From Branchiostoma lanceolatum (lineage: Eukaryota > Chordata > Leptocardii > Amphioxiformes > Branchiostomatidae): DNA of 64,000 nucleotides. Shown here one piece after another: positions 23,901 through 36,800 of this stretch (the stretch's first letter is position 1; the number at the start of each line of letters is the position of its first letter). Below the pieces are notes generated by a model that saw only the letters and a list, made by a program, of their open reading frames with translations, did not search any database and was not told where the DNA came from. A program made the translations under genes and the position numbers. The DNA lies in the NCBI RefSeq assembly GCF_035083965.1, contig NC_089725.1, forward strand, positions 310,001 through 374,000, given 5' to 3'.

Positions 23901-26900
23901 GATTGTATAAATAGGCAATAATGCAACAAATCTTTCTTCACCCTTAACGTCATTAATATGCTAGTATTATAGTAACCTTTGTATCACAGTATTGTGTTAG
24001 CTACATGTACCTCGACCAATTATGAATATGAAGGCATAATACATGTATATGAAGAGTGGAACAAGGAAAGGTTTTCTTTTTCTATCTACCATAACAATGG
24101 CCTTTGCTTTAATTATTGTATCACTGTACACTCTCACTGACACCGTGGACTGAAGCTTCTGTTGACCTTTGTTTATCATCAAGCTATAAACCATTCTGTT
24201 ACGAACACAGTCCACAACTACAAACATTTACGTAAGATAATTCAGCAGATAAAATGGCTGATCACCTAAAATACTGTTATCACTACAATTCCATATTTGG
24301 TTGTTGTCAGCATGCTGTATGCGTTAGTGTGTGTCTGTTACATTTGATGATTCTGACATGAAATTTAGAAACCTGACCTACATGTGAGACAACATAAAGT
24401 TAGTTTACATTGGCATTTAGAGAACTAACATGACCTTCACCCATGGACTGCTTTGCGGTTATGTGCATAACACCACGATCATGGCTCATATGAAACAAGC
24501 CTGATCCTGCCCCCTCATAACCAATGATCTTGATACGGCCATTTCTTGGTTTTCCCAGGGGATATTTCTGACTATTTTAAGCACGGTATGATCACACTAC
24601 CACAAAGCCAGTACAAAAGGTAGGAGATGGGTGATGATGTCACAATTGACAAGTAAGTTCAAGAATGAAACAGCAATGAAAAAAAGTTACGATCCCTAGT
24701 ACATATTTTTGCCAGCTGTGTTTTTAACTGTATGGACAGTAATCTGTAAAAGTTTTGAGACATTTTCTATGTGATCTTATGTGGCACAGACAGGCCCATG
24801 TCATGTTTACCTTCTGGAGTAAACATTTTCAGATACCATTGGTGGAAAACATCAACATACAATGTAGACCTGTTACTGTCTGGTCTTTGTATTATTTGCA
24901 TTGTGCATTATCTCAGCTTTCCAAAAATGTATAGTTTTACCTGTCTAGCATAAAGCAATACATTAGTCCAAAAACAGCATATGGAGGTCCTTGTGGCTAA
25001 TTTTGACATGTTATTGTTACCTTCAGTTCCTGAACGAGGATGTAATTTCATCCAGTGACAGAAAGGTTCGGGCCCTTCAAATTTTATCAGCAATCAAGTA
25101 GCTATAGGTAGCGTTAGAATGTCTCACGGAATGTGGTACCTAACACAGTCCAGGTCTGTTAATTCTTGTTAACACCGAAACTCAGGTTGACCAAACGAAG
25201 CCAAGAGAGGAAGTAATCTTTGACAGAGTTTGTTTAACAACTAGGTGCAATTGTTGGCATTTGGTAAATGGTGGATAACCCAAGAGTAAATAAACACATG
25301 TAGACTTGCAAGTGACTTGAAAGGCCGCCTACAGCCTTGGTTAGATCTCTGGGTGACGTTGAGAGTAAAGTTGCAGGCAAAGGTCATACTTGAAGGACAC
25401 TTAGGGCCAGTTGAAAGGTTCAATGTTGCCACAGAGGGACCTACAGTGACTATAGTCTAACCAAATATGGTGTAGTGTATCACTAGTGCCTTCAAAGGAC
25501 CCACTAATGAGATAAGTGAGACACATTGTTGTAACTACATTTTTTTATACAGTAAATGTTAACATTTTCCCATTTGGTTTAATGTTCGCAGCTTGAAACC
25601 ACCACAAAATTCTTGTTCTGTCATTTACCCGTCTACCCCATTGTTTCATCCGTGAAATTAAAACCACCATGATCACTTCATTTTCCCCCTACCACAGTAC
25701 CAGCAAATTTAATCCACACAAACTTACAGGCATCTACAGTATACTATACATAAAACAAAAACATAGCTCAAATGCCAACACTTCATATCATGATTGGAAG
25801 GTACACTACACCATATACAAGTAAATGTATGAGAACTGAAAATCTCATACTGATACCAGCATATCTAAAGATGAGCACAAAGTCAAGTTCTATTGGCATT
25901 AAGTCAAAGGGTTACAATAAGAGGGGAATGTCAAGACACACGATAAGTAGGACCAGATATGATCGTTTTCTACCTTTTGACTTCTTTGACTTTTAATTAT
26001 TCTATTTTCAAACATAAACATTACTGATACATTTCTATTTCACATGAACAGACAATATGAGGACTACAAAAAACCTGTCCCCCCAAATGGGCTGGGTTAC
26101 ATCATGCAATGCAACATCATGAAATATTCATAACTGAATGAAATCTGTGCAACACTACCCTCATGAATGGACTAGGTAAGTATTACGTAAGGTGTAGGTA
26201 CCTTAGATGCCTGTGGTGTTTTGGTAATGTGATGGGTGGATGGCTTGACCCCGTTGGCTGCTGCTCGTTTGAATAATGTGAAGCGCGTCTTGCGACGGCC
26301 CTTCTCTCCATACGGAAGTGACCCATTGTACCTGAAACATTCATTCACAAGTCAACATACACATAACCCAGCTGAAGTCAACAAGGTCATACACATACAC
26401 ACCTAATTCATTAGCTCAGAAGTCTACATACAGTATGTATACAACTAGAGTTCCACGACCTCATACCTTCGCCAAATGATTTTAACCTTTATGACTGACA
26501 TATTAGGAGTGTTTCTCATCAATCATAAATCATACCAGTTGATTGTCTTAAAATATAACATGTCCAAAGTATGAGCTTATCAAATTTATCATCAATAATG
26601 CAAAGGAGGCCCTTATTAGCATAATTTGATTCAACGATGTTCACATTCACATAACGTCCCGATGCCACAAGAAAGGATTAAATGTATGAAATTGCCGTCT
26701 TTTGCCAGTGTGGAATTATAGAAGTTACTCATTAAGTATGCAAATAAGGCCCACATTTGCATATTTTCTATCTATCAACAGTCCTCTCTTCCTCAGTAAC
26801 AATTTGAATTGTCATATCATGGAACAAAGCGGATTTTTAAAGTTGCCTCATTAATTATGCAAATTAGAATCTGATTCGCATAATTATCGTCCAATCATAC

Positions 26901-27742
26901 TTAGCATCACAAAAACTACCCACATACCAAAAATCATGACCAACCATCAAGGCCATCATGTTATAGTATTTTTGAATTAATTATGCAAATGAGGTCTTCA
27001 TTTGCATAGTTCATATCAATTAATATTTCTCTCTTCCTCAGTTACATATGTCACATGTTTCAGAGTCCTATCATGGAATTTGGCGGATGTATAAACTTTC
27101 CTAATTAATTATGCAAATTAGATACTGATTTGCATAAGACGTGTCTAATCATGTACATCATCACTCAAGCTATCTACCTACCAAAAATCATTACCATCCA
27201 TCAAGCCCTTCTTGAGTTATTCCCTTTCAAAGTCAGACGCAAAACCTGCTCCTGCAGTTCCAAAAAAGCCGCTAGGGGGCCCAAACCCACACCACTTACT
27301 CTCTGTCCAAAGATCTATCTACCACTCAAAAATAAGTTCCATAGCATGTCCAGAACACCAGGTATCAAAACAGGAAGTTCCGCTGCAGTACCGTAAGAAG
27401 CCGCTAGGGGGCCCAAAATCTCATCGTTTTTAGGTCTCATCAAAACCTACCAACATACCAAATACTAAGACAATCCATCAAGGCATTCTCGAGTTATCCT
27501 GTGACACTACAAACAGACAAACAGACAAACGCTACCCTCTGCATAACCTTCTCGGCGAAGGTAATAATAACGTACAGCATGAATGCACAGATCCATATGG
27601 AAGGACCTACCCCAGTACTACAAGTTCTCCGTATTTGAGCTGCGCCTTCTCAGGTGATGATGGTACCTCTCCGTTCTCCTCTGTGCTCATGTGCTGGGCC
27701 TCTGTCTTCAGTTTCTTTGCTTCACAGCGTTCACTGTCACTT
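17598..27742 (-). CDS. PELI: Pellino E3 ubiquitin-protein ligase
   Basis: Pellinos ubiquitinate IRAK-family kinases and other partners in Toll/IL-1 receptor signalling, in the cytosol (family knowledge). Exons in transcript order: 27742-27611, 26331-26202, 23657-23556, 23002-22805, 21979-21692, 18414-18301, 17960-17598; all have AG/GT borders and matching phase. Starting at ATG 27690-27688 gives 424 residues, close to vertebrate Pellino-1 (418). The FHA-like region spans roughly residues 15-260, with KYGELVVLGYNGSLP, SVSYTLSRNQTVVVEY, IGRSTEPPIDFVV, STISRFACRI, RIYAAGFDSS and MDGLTTNGVL. The RING-like domain follows with CGHVHG, RECPMC, CGHVCSE and HAACPFC, all metal ligands present. The frame stays open upstream of that ATG to the exon edge, so a longer N-terminus through exon 30470-30349 is possible. 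Vertebrates have three paralogues; this looks like a single pre-duplication type. Confidence 0.97.
18301..18414 (-). CDS. PELI: Pellino exon 6
   Basis: It encodes ELRKEINAARPQCPVGLNTL. The chosen donor is ACT|GTAAGT, with a weaker in-frame GTGACT donor six bases upstream (exon edge 18307). Use of the upstream site would drop Val-Thr. Confidence 0.92.
18470..18762 (+). mobile_element. SINE family 1, plus orientation
   Basis: It starts near a tRNA-like head with GTGGAGCTCCTGGTTCCAA, then GGGCTGCACCCGTCTTTC and CTGCTACTGAAACAGCAA, ending around TACAAGGGTCTGAACTAATA. It is collinear with the copies at 6762-7010 (inverted) and 49740-50030. It lies in a Pellino intron. Confidence 0.75.
21692..21979 (-). 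CDS. PELI: Pellino exon 5
   Basis: Its 96 codons, phase 0 at both ends, include MDGLTTNGVLIMHP, GVWREVSVCGG and LIDLCGATLLWR from the C-terminal half of the FHA-like region. GC content is well above the flanking introns. Confidence 0.96.
22805..23002 (-). CDS. PELI: Pellino exon 4
   Basis: Its 66 codons run from IGRSTEPPIDFVV to RIYAAGFDSSNNIFLG. The donor is GGG|GTGAGT and the acceptor TCCTCAG. Confidence 0.96.
23556..23657 (-). CDS. PELI: Pellino exon 3
   Basis: Its 34 codons include SVSYTLSRNQTVVVEY and end DTDMFQ|GTGAGC. Phase 0 at both ends. Confidence 0.95.
26202..26331 (-). CDS. PELI: Pellino exon 2
   Basis: The first base completes a Gly codon, followed by YNGSLPYGEKGRRKTRFTLF and ANGVKPS. 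It ends AAG|GTACCT in phase 0. Confidence 0.95.
26442..27567 (+). repeat. ~1.1-kb dispersed repeat, copy 1
   Basis: It is collinear over its length with 47619-48782. It starts CAACTAGAGTTCCACGACC and ends CTTCTCGGCGAAGGTAATAA; TACCTTCGCC near the start is inverted at the end. Inside are several paired ATGCAAAT / ATTTGCAT modules and two GCCGCTAGGGGGCCCAAA blocks. A short ORF at 27130-27396 is shared with copy 2 but has no recognisable domain. It lies in the first Pellino intron. Confidence 0.85.
27611..27742 (-). CDS. PELI: Pellino exon 1 (contains likely start codon)
   Basis: It encodes KYGELVVLG before donor GG|GTAGGT. An in-frame ATG at 27690-27688 begins MSTEENGEVPSSPEK. Its context (CAC before ATG) is weak and the frame is open for 17 more codons to an AG acceptor (TTGGCAG|A), so translation could also enter from an upstream exon. 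Confidence 0.85.
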
Positions 27743-30348
27743 CTGCCAAGAAACAGAAAACGACTCTTCAATACATAATTGCATCAAGAAATGTAAAAGA
27801 GAGTAGATGTGATAGCGACTTGAACCAGTTAAGCTCACTGAAGAGCTTAACGTCCTGGTTTAAGGACTGCAACCCTTTCCAGTAGCGTACATGCGACGCA
27901 GCCGGGATTCAGACTTGTGTCTTCTTGGTCCAGAGGCATATGCATAGTCACTACGTACACTACCACTATTTGTTTGTTTCTTCGTGGTAGACTGCAAATG
28001 GCAACTGTTAACTCTTGTGGATAATACATCCTTCTGACCAAAATTCTATTGACCACATCATTCAGAGCATTAGAAAAAAACAAGCACGTCATAGAATATG
28101 AATTTATGACAGAACGAAACATAAAACTCGTCAGACATCACTTGCAAATTTGCACAACAGTTACTGATCATGAGCTACATCTCAAGTTTATGTGACAAAT
28201 GTTGCACAGCAGCCATGCGTGGTGGACTCAGTAACAGTGCAAATCCAATAACATTAGTACCAAGGGAACAGGGCCCAATGAACCAGGGCATTAGTTACCA
28301 TGGCAATGGCACTAGGGGTCAACAACCCTCACTACTAAATTGATCCTTTATATAGTGGACATGTTGGAGAGACTCAATCCTGGCTAAAGCCTACTTACAT
28401 ATCCAGAACAAGCTCACATTTGATTTGTTTCAAAATGGATACTAAGTAAACCTGAGTTAGTTCGTGTCCAGACAGCAATGATACATTATAATGGTTTTAG
28501 CAAACAATATAGTAACTTGATATTCATATCATATCATATGAGCTAACCGGGGCTTGAAGAACTGGGTGCAAAAATGTTGCGCACCCAAAATTAGAGCTGT
28601 GCACCTAATTTTTGATTGTGGATGCACTGGTGCACCAGTCCACTGTCCTAGATACGTTGTACATGTATGTGTGTAGGGTTACATAATTAAAGGTACTTTT
28701 GTATGTACTATATGCAGCATATTATTGACAGATTTTGAACTTAAAGTAAGCTATAAATTCAAGCTTTCAGACTCAAGCTCTGTAGATCAGAGAGGCAGTA
28801 ATGTTTGCAATATTATTTTGTAAGTTGTGCAGACTGACATTCTACTGTATTGAGTGTATTCTATCATAATTTTTATGTTGTGCACCCAAGACGTTTTCTG
28901 TGCACCTAAATTTTTTAGCTTACAATGTAGGTGTACCAGTAGACCCACTCCCAACTTAAGTGAAGTTTGCGCCCTTCTAACGAACTGGGCAACAAACTGC
29001 GCATGCCCTCTCATTTTCTATTTGTGTGATCTAGCAATAGTATGATGCTAGTTGTCCATAACTGCAGAAACGTACAGAAATTTCTAATAAATAACATACA
29101 TTAAAAAATCATATGTATGAGTAGCTGATGGCAACATGCTTAAGTAAAGAAGCGATAACGTTCAACATAAGACAAAAAATTAAACTGAATTCCTCTTGTT
29201 GATGGGCAATATTATGAATAACAAAGACTTTCAATACAAAATATCATTATATTTCCACACCATCAAATATATGCATAAATATCTAATAAGCAGGGGAAAA
29301 AAATCAAATCACTTATACTAAAAACAAAGTCAGTTCAAAATTAGTATAATGACCATATTATTTTTTAATGACTAATGTTCTACACCATAAACATTAGACA
29401 TTACGTAAGATATGCGATTTTCTATATGAATAATTATGGATGTTTAGTAAGAGTTGAAGTGTAATCTTGATTTCTATCATTATCAGCTAAATCCTATCCA
29501 CTGGCATGACTTTATTTAGTAGTCTGCGCCAACTCCGTGCGAATTGACCCAGACTGCCCTTGTATCGGCTTGTGATTCCGATCGCAGGTTGTGACGCGTC
29601 TGTGCACGGCTTGATGAGCAGACGGCAGAAACTAGCTACATGCCCACCCCTTGTACAGACTCATTCTGCCAATAAATGGGACCTTCTATCAAAAGCACAC
29701 ATCATGCTGCCCCCTAATTCAATTCAATCAGGTAGAGATGCTGCCAATGCCTGGCTTCATTTCAACTCTGAATAATTGATGTGCTTATGAATTATGGGTC
29801 TACACAACCTGCAAATGGTAATATGGGGCCAGCGGCACACCGATGCGAGGTCCCAGCCAGACGCGCCGTTCCTGGAAGTGCTAAACACCTTCCTGGAACC
29901 TCAAAATATTGGCAAATGGACTTGCTTGGCTGATATCTGGAAGTAGGACAAATGAAGACGTAGGGCTATTTTTAGGTGAAGACTGGTGGGAGAGTGTTGC
30001 TATGCATGGTAATGCTGCGATGGTTGTCGCCGCTACTGACATCCATACACCTTTTCACAAGCAAACAATGCACCGAAAAAAATAGGTCATGGGGCATCCA
30101 ACAGAGAGCCTGTACATAATGTCTACTGCAAGAGGACTGGTGATAGTCCAAGATAGAATAAAGGAATCATTTCCTAACAAAGTAACGCAGCGGGTTTAAC
30201 GTCCGAGCTTACATATCAATATGCACAAGGAAATCAATCAGATGTCCCACATCAGCTAACATAAGGTTACGCAGCGGTGGAACATGTCGACAGAAGAGAG
30301 GGGGAAAATGCCGGTACGAACATTTGTCTGGTGTGCATTTCTCCCCAC

Positions 30349-30470
30349 CTCCTCTCCTCGTCCAGGTCTACGTGCCACAGGACCGTGCCGCTGTACTCCA
30401 GGGGCTCCCCCGGCCCCGAGTAGGGAATGGTGTCCTCATCTTCGCTGTGTTGCGTGGACGTCTCCTCCAT
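30349..30470 (-). CDS. Possible upstream coding exon of Pellino
   Basis: A GC-rich segment, open on the minus strand, begins METSTQ-like (MEETSTQHSEDEDTIPYS) at ATG 30470-30468. It can end GAGAGGAG|GTGGGG at 30349. The two leftover bases match the phase of the exon ending at 27742, giving an N-terminus of about 58 extra residues. Phase agreement has a one-in-three chance of being accidental, and I recognise no similarity to known Pellino N-termini. It could also belong to another transcript. Confidence 0.35.
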
Positions 30471-31451
30471 TAGCACCCAGCACTGTTGTTGACCATGATA
30501 CCACGCACCCTGCATGCATAATGAACATCAGGCTGCCTGATGGTTTATCCCTGACAGGAGGCCCAAAGTCCTCGGGGATTTGGCTAGACTCTAATTTTCG
30601 GCATCAGCTGCTTTGTTCTTGGGACACAGTCGATTTTTCCATTAGGGCCCCCACTGTAGCCTAGATATATAAGGTGATTACTGCTTGGCAAAATGAATTT
30701 GCCTAGGCATGCCCTACTGTTACGTTTATAAGCATGCAAGGCAAGATGTTGCCTATTTTGCAATTTCAATTCCCTCCTTCAGTTCATTTTTAAGCTTTCC
30801 AAGAGAGATGTGACCATCAAAATGAACAGGGTCAAATACATTGCGCAGGACTGGCATTGTTGGAATGCTCTACTCACATCAGCACTCAAAAACATAGAGA
30901 AGAGAATGTGTTATCCATGTTTGCTCAGTTGCAGGTGCGATTCTGATCCCCGCAGAGCTATAATGCAGTAAAGCAGCCAACCAGGAAGTGGAGAATCGTC
31001 CGTCATCATTCTTGAACCAACCAGGTCAACAAACGGAAGATCCATTTTGACTCGATAATCCGACGGCCGGCATAATTTGTAACAATGCTAGTAATGTTGG
31101 TGAATATGTGACAACCCCCGGTACATGCCACAAACATGCCGACTGCAAAAACAGTCAACAGTATATACTTTCCCGTGGATACTTCACAAGCCAATAGAAG
31201 CCATAATCCACCACAACAGACATGTATGAACTTCACATAACTCAATTTACCCAAAGTAATATAGGAGCCCTTGCCTCCCCAGGCAGTCCACCACAAAGGG
31301 CTCTTTCTAATTCATCAGGATAGAAATTCCAGTAAAACCACAGGAGATAGAGAAGACTCCTTTATATTTAGAACCCATCCATCATGGGGAGGACAGCACA
31401 CACCACCTCAGCCTAAATGAACTGGGACTGGGAGTGTGAGATAGGCAGATT

Positions 31452-31950
31452 GGAGGTCCTGGGGATTCCAGTGAAACGTCCCCTGCAGTAACAAAACAAG
31501 CTGCTGGAGGGCCCAAATGCATGCCACTTCTTCTCTACCACAACCATATATAGCTTGTTCCTTAATGCTGATACATTCATTTATTGTATTTATTCATTGT
31601 AGATTGATAATTCCATGTTTGTATGTAAGATATTGTATATTTGAATGTATAGCATGGTGTTTGTAACTTGTAAAGGTGCGTAAGCACCTGTTTTGCCCTC
31701 CCCTTCACTTTTGTGAAAAATCCAAATAAACAAACCTAGAAGGTCTACTGCAGTACCATAACAAGCCACTAAGGGCCCAAAAATCTAATCATTTCAAGGT
31801 CTCTAACACCTACCAACATATTATGTATATACATGTAGACAAGAAGTATAAAGACAATCAATCCGGGCATTCTCGAGTTATCATGTTGACAGACACACAC
31901 CCACGAATGCTGACGAAAACATAACCTTCTTGGTGAAGATAATAAAATCG
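31452..31950 (+). repeat. 1.1-kb dispersed repeat, copy 3 (partial, interrupted)
   Basis: It carries GAGGGCCCAAATGCATGCC and then, after an interruption, CTGCAGTACCATAACAAGCC up to CCTTCTTGGTGAAGATAATA. These are the end blocks of copies 1 and 2. The interruption at about 31561-31738 looks like a LINE 3' tail ending in AAATAAACAAAC. Confidence 0.7.
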
Positions 31951-31969
31951 ACATACACTATGATACAGT

Positions 31970-32914
31970 CAAACCTGTCTATAGCGGTCACTCAAGCCAA
32001 GGGACAGGTAAAAACTGGCCGCTAAGGACAGGTGGCCGCTGTAGATACATTTAGTCACATACAGTGTACAGTACACACATAAACATTTCACAGGTAAGTT
32101 TTACTGTTCAATGGTTTTTTTTTTTTATGTTATGGGGTTGATAAGAGAAATACTGCAATGATTGTGTCTGCCAACCCCCAATCCTCAACGTCTTGCTTGA
32201 GCTTCATGTCTTGATCCTTCGTGAGTGATTCGCTGCAGGCACACGCACCACTGACGAGTTTTAACCATTATGAAACAAATCCTTTCACAACAACATGAAA
32301 TGTTTGTTGGCAAGTTGCCACTTACTATTCATTTTTGACTGTTTTAAACATATAGTTTCCTTTGCTTTGTTTGTTGTTCTGTTCCCGCGTGGTTGTCTGT
32401 TACATTATGCCGATGTGATGCTCAGTATAAAAGTTTTTCGGCTTATCTCTATTTATGAAAATAACTATAGCCTACCTTTTATATCATGATATATAATGTC
32501 ATAAAGATTTAATTTGAAGGTTTTAGTGATGTAATTACCCTCAGTGATACTTTGAAACAAAATAAATTTACCACATTTTACCTCCATAATAGTGGTGTCT
32601 TCCTATGACCCCATGACCCTTTTTGCAGGCTACTCTCGCCATGCTCACGGAAATAGGTTTGGGGCACATTTCTAAGATGAATGCCCGGGGAAAACGGAGA
32701 TTAGGCCAGCATACAAACATTTCACGGACTAAGCGCATCAGATACAGGTACGGGGTGGTTTTTTAAAAGCTGCCGTAATCTTTGCCCAGTATAAATGCAC
32801 AGAAACGGATCATGTAACGCAGCCATGTGAAAATCAAAGACTTCGCAGTCTATGGGCAGGTGGCCACGATGCAAAGGTAACCACTAAATACAGGTTTGAC
32901 TTTGACTGTAGTAC
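31970..32914. mobile_element. Non-autonomous DNA element, ~945 bp, TA-flanked
   Basis: The left end TACAGTCAAACCTGTCTATA is inverted at the right end, which reads CAGGTTTGACTTTGACTGTA. TA at both edges is consistent with a Tc1/mariner-type target site. No transposase frame was seen inside. Confidence 0.7.
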
Positions 32915-33337
32915 ATGCCGTTACAATAATAATACATGCCCAGCGCATGGACCAGTGTAAAGTAGCTACAGGTAGACATTAGAGTATTCAGAGCACCTGC
33001 ACAAAACCAGTTTTACCTGTACTAACCTGCATAATGATATGCAGTTAGTATTTCAATGCATCCTTACCAACCTATAGCTAGTCATTTTCTCCATAAGAAA
33101 ACAAACTATTTTACATGCTGCCTACATACCTTTATCACCCTTACTTACAATAACTTGTAAACAATTATCTGATAGTGGTTTTATTCTATTTGCAGTTTTC
33201 ACAGTGACCTCGCCAACGCAGAATCGTGACACTGCGAATCTACGGTTCCCTAGTAATAGTAGTATCAAAAAGTACTGTACTATAGAATTATTTCAACTGC
33301 GAACAGCAAAAGTCACTGTGAAAATAAATGAATTTAC

Positions 33338-33868
33338 ACCACGTATTTTCTCGATTAAAGTGCGCACCCCAATTAAAGTACGCACCCCTGATTTGGGGTC
33401 ACTTCCAGACAAATTTGCAGAACTGAAACGTAAAGTGAAAAACCCCAAATAAAGTATGCACCCCTTCTCCACTGATCTTGAACAAAGTTTGAACAGGATA
33501 AATTCAAATTTATGGTGTTCCTCCTATTTTCGCCAGGTCATTTTTCTTATATCAAGGACTTCTACATAATGCCATTCCTTAGATTCATTTAAGATTCTCT
33601 TGTTTACTCTGCCAGCATCGTCTCTGCAAACTTGAGGATTGCCTACGACAAGTTACAAACTTTGCAAATTGGCAGGTATTGAGCCATGCATTGTTGCACC
33701 GCAGCTGGGTTTCTGGTTTGATTAAGCAAGGGTTTGAGGTGCTTTTCCAATTTGTCCGGGCAACAACCTCAAATAAAGTACGCACCCTGATTTTAGCAAT
33801 GACTTGTGGTGCCTTTTGAATTTTGAAATGTTTAAAAAGTGTGCACTTTATTCGAGGCAATACGGTAT
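33338..33868. mobile_element. Short TIR element with AAAGTGCGCACC ends
   Basis: The left part reads TCTCGATTAAAGTGCGCACC and the right end, on the opposite strand, GCCTCGAATAAAGTGCACAC. Internal short direct copies of AAAGTACGCACC also occur. Non-coding. Confidence 0.55.
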
Positions 33869-36800
33869 ACAGTAAAATAATATAATACAAATGCATACAT
33901 CAAAAACATGCAGGACCCTTTAATTCTTGCGTGTGTAGAAGTGTGCCTCATTGCCGACTATTATTAAAATGCCTAATCATTTAAATCAGCTATTGATAAT
34001 ATAATCAGGCAATATCATAAGACTGTGAGAATCTTCTCATTCCACTTTATGTTACAAAGTGATTCAACTTTCAAGGGTGATTTTTTTTCAGAGTAAGTGA
34101 CCATGAGTTACATGACAATCGTATAATATAACCTTACACCACAGACAAGCAATAGGTCAAAGCCTTGTTAGCTTTGGTCAACTCCCAACATAGACATGTA
34201 ACAAGGCTATCAAAGGTTCTGACAAGCACTCATTTACACCAGGACCCAGCAACAAACATCACTCAAATATATCAGAGACAGGGGACAGTATAGACTTCAA
34301 GGCACCATAATGATTACTGGAGTATCACCTTTACCAAGTAATGGGTCAGTTATTCTTGATAAATCCCAAGGGATGGCAGAAATGAGGTCAGTTCACACTC
34401 AGCTGTGGGGTGAATAAGGTTGGCGAATCTTCTGATATTGAGCACCATCCACAGCTTTGAGTTATCTTCTTTACAAACTGAAACATGGTCAGCTTGGCAC
34501 AGAGAAATAAAAATCTTTATCATAACTTGAAATAAAGACTTGTTTTCAATGGCAACAAAAATAAAAAGGTTCGAACTGTTTCGGTAAAATAAATCAATTA
34601 ATTTGTGAACATAAACGCTCCGAAACGGTTCTGTTTTACTTTTATTCTGAACCTCCTCCCGAGGTAGTCTGCAACAGTTCAGAATAAAACGGTTTCGGGG
34701 GATTGTCATCGTGAACGCAAAACCGTCGTGAAACCGTTTTGCCTCGTTGTTTATGATGTCATACACCAGCTCATAGTTTGCACTCTTGGTTAATGCGGTA
34801 AATAGGATATTTTGGTCATGTTTTTAATCGTAAAATCTTGTTATGACCACCAACTCGAGTTCTAACTGGTCGACTGAGGAAACCTGGGAGTCCTGATATA
34901 TATTCTGGGAAATCAGGAAGAGCCAGAGGAAACTTGATGGCGTATATCGGAACCAGGAGGTGTACGAAGAAATTTCCAAGGCCGCAAATGAACGCAGCTT
35001 GAACAGGACATGTACAGCAGTTCAGTGCCAATCGTGCAGGGAAAAGTGAAAGTTTTTAGCTGCCAATAGAATATTTTGGCCGCTTCTTTAATCGATAAGT
35101 CTTGTTACGCCGCCAACTCGAGGCTGTGCGGGACCACAACAGCTTTGCATAATATGCAAATTTGATGTAAACCGTTCTGAGCGTGGGTGGAAGGTTGCAT
35201 CGTGAACGCAAAATGTAAACCATTTCAGATCAGATTGTAGCTTACAGAATCAAACCGTTTTGATTTTTGCATCATGAACAGGTCATCATTGATTTTACTT
35301 ATTTTCAACATTTCACATGCGTAAAATGATAAATGTACTTACAACCAACTGCCTAGTGTTTACAAACATATCATTATCAGGGCACCGTGAGTGTGAAAAT
35401 AATTTACATAAGAATTATATAAGTTCAAAATCAGTGTGTCCTTTTACGATCTTATTCATTGACAGCATGTTTCACTTCCTACATCTATCTAATAGATAGT
35501 GAGTCTGCACTATTATATCAGATTAAAAAACTAGAGTGGTTGCCACACTTCCTGTTTTACACAATTACAGTAGGGACTGGGACCAAAACATTCACTCAGA
35601 GATAATTACATTGTTTCAGTTTAGTGGTCTCTTCATGGCCATTTTGTCTGATTGGTCTACAAAAACAATAGCACATTTCAGACACAATGCAAAAGTACAA
35701 CGAGTTACTACACAAATTACTGACTAATATTGTCTGTTGCAAAGAACAGTATTTTGACATCATTGGTGGGAGACATTTACACTGTACATTGCTTGGAGAA
35801 TCAACTTTGTTGGGAAATCTGCACTCTGTCACATATCTAGTGACTGCTGTAAATCTGTAAACTCTTGTGGTGGTTTTCACCCTGACCTCTCCACTACAGG
35901 TTTGTGATACTGGGAATACTGCCTTTCAAATGTACATGTACATGTATTAGTTCTGTACCACAGAATTATGCAAAGTCTCCAATTTCTTCCTACTGTGAAA
36001 TAAACCAACATGCTACATAGGAAACAAAGTAACAAGACATATACTTGCTTAGGTACTGTAACTGCCTTTAATCACATTCATGGGAATTCAATTTCACCGT
36101 AGGGAGAAAACAGAGTGTCCGTCATGGTCTTAAGGTCATATTTGAAACAATGGAGTAGGCGGGCAGAAGACTGAACAAGAATTTTCGCAGTGTTTTTACT
36201 TTTAGTTCGTGGTAAAGAGATCAACCCAAGAACACACTAACAATAGTAACATTAAACCACTGTGAAAATTTCAACATTTATAGTAATACTGCACAGGAGT
36301 GCAAAATGTGACTTCTTCATCATAATGATCTCAATTCATAATAATGATGTCACCAAGCTATTCAGTGATAAAAACAGGAACCATCTCTATGGAAATGCAA
36401 TATCTTGGAACTGTCTCCAAGGAGATTCCGCCTTATGTCTTCCTGGCCTGAGGAAAGCAGGAAAGACTTGACAGTCAAGGTCAAGGGTCCGGGTACTAAT
36501 GATCTTCCCAGGATGTCTGACCCTACCGAATACCCATTCCAACAGCTTGGGGCTATCATTGCCCTGGACGTAGGAAAGGCCGTATACTTGAAGCTATGTT
36601 GTTTATGTGTTCTTGGTCCTCTAACACTGCCCAAGGCAACTGTGGTCAGAGCTGAAATGTTTTGATAACCTGTCTGTGTTTCTCTGCGGGAACATTTTGC
36701 AGGACAGAACAGCTGCCCTCAGCTGCTTATGGGAGGGACAGTTCCCCCCACCTCCCCCAGCCTTCTGTCCTTTAATCAATCACAACTACTAGTATGGCTA

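Noticed and set aside
27130..27396. 88-residue frame, also present at 48334-48600
   Set aside because: Both lie within copies of the 1.1-kb dispersed repeat; similarity is explained by the repeat and no domain or codon bias is evident.
34350..34766. 138-residue frame on the minus strand
   Set aside because: Part of it covers short inverted blocks (CCGAAACGG, AAACCGTTTTG) of a probable non-coding element around 34540-35290; no domain recognised and no splice support.
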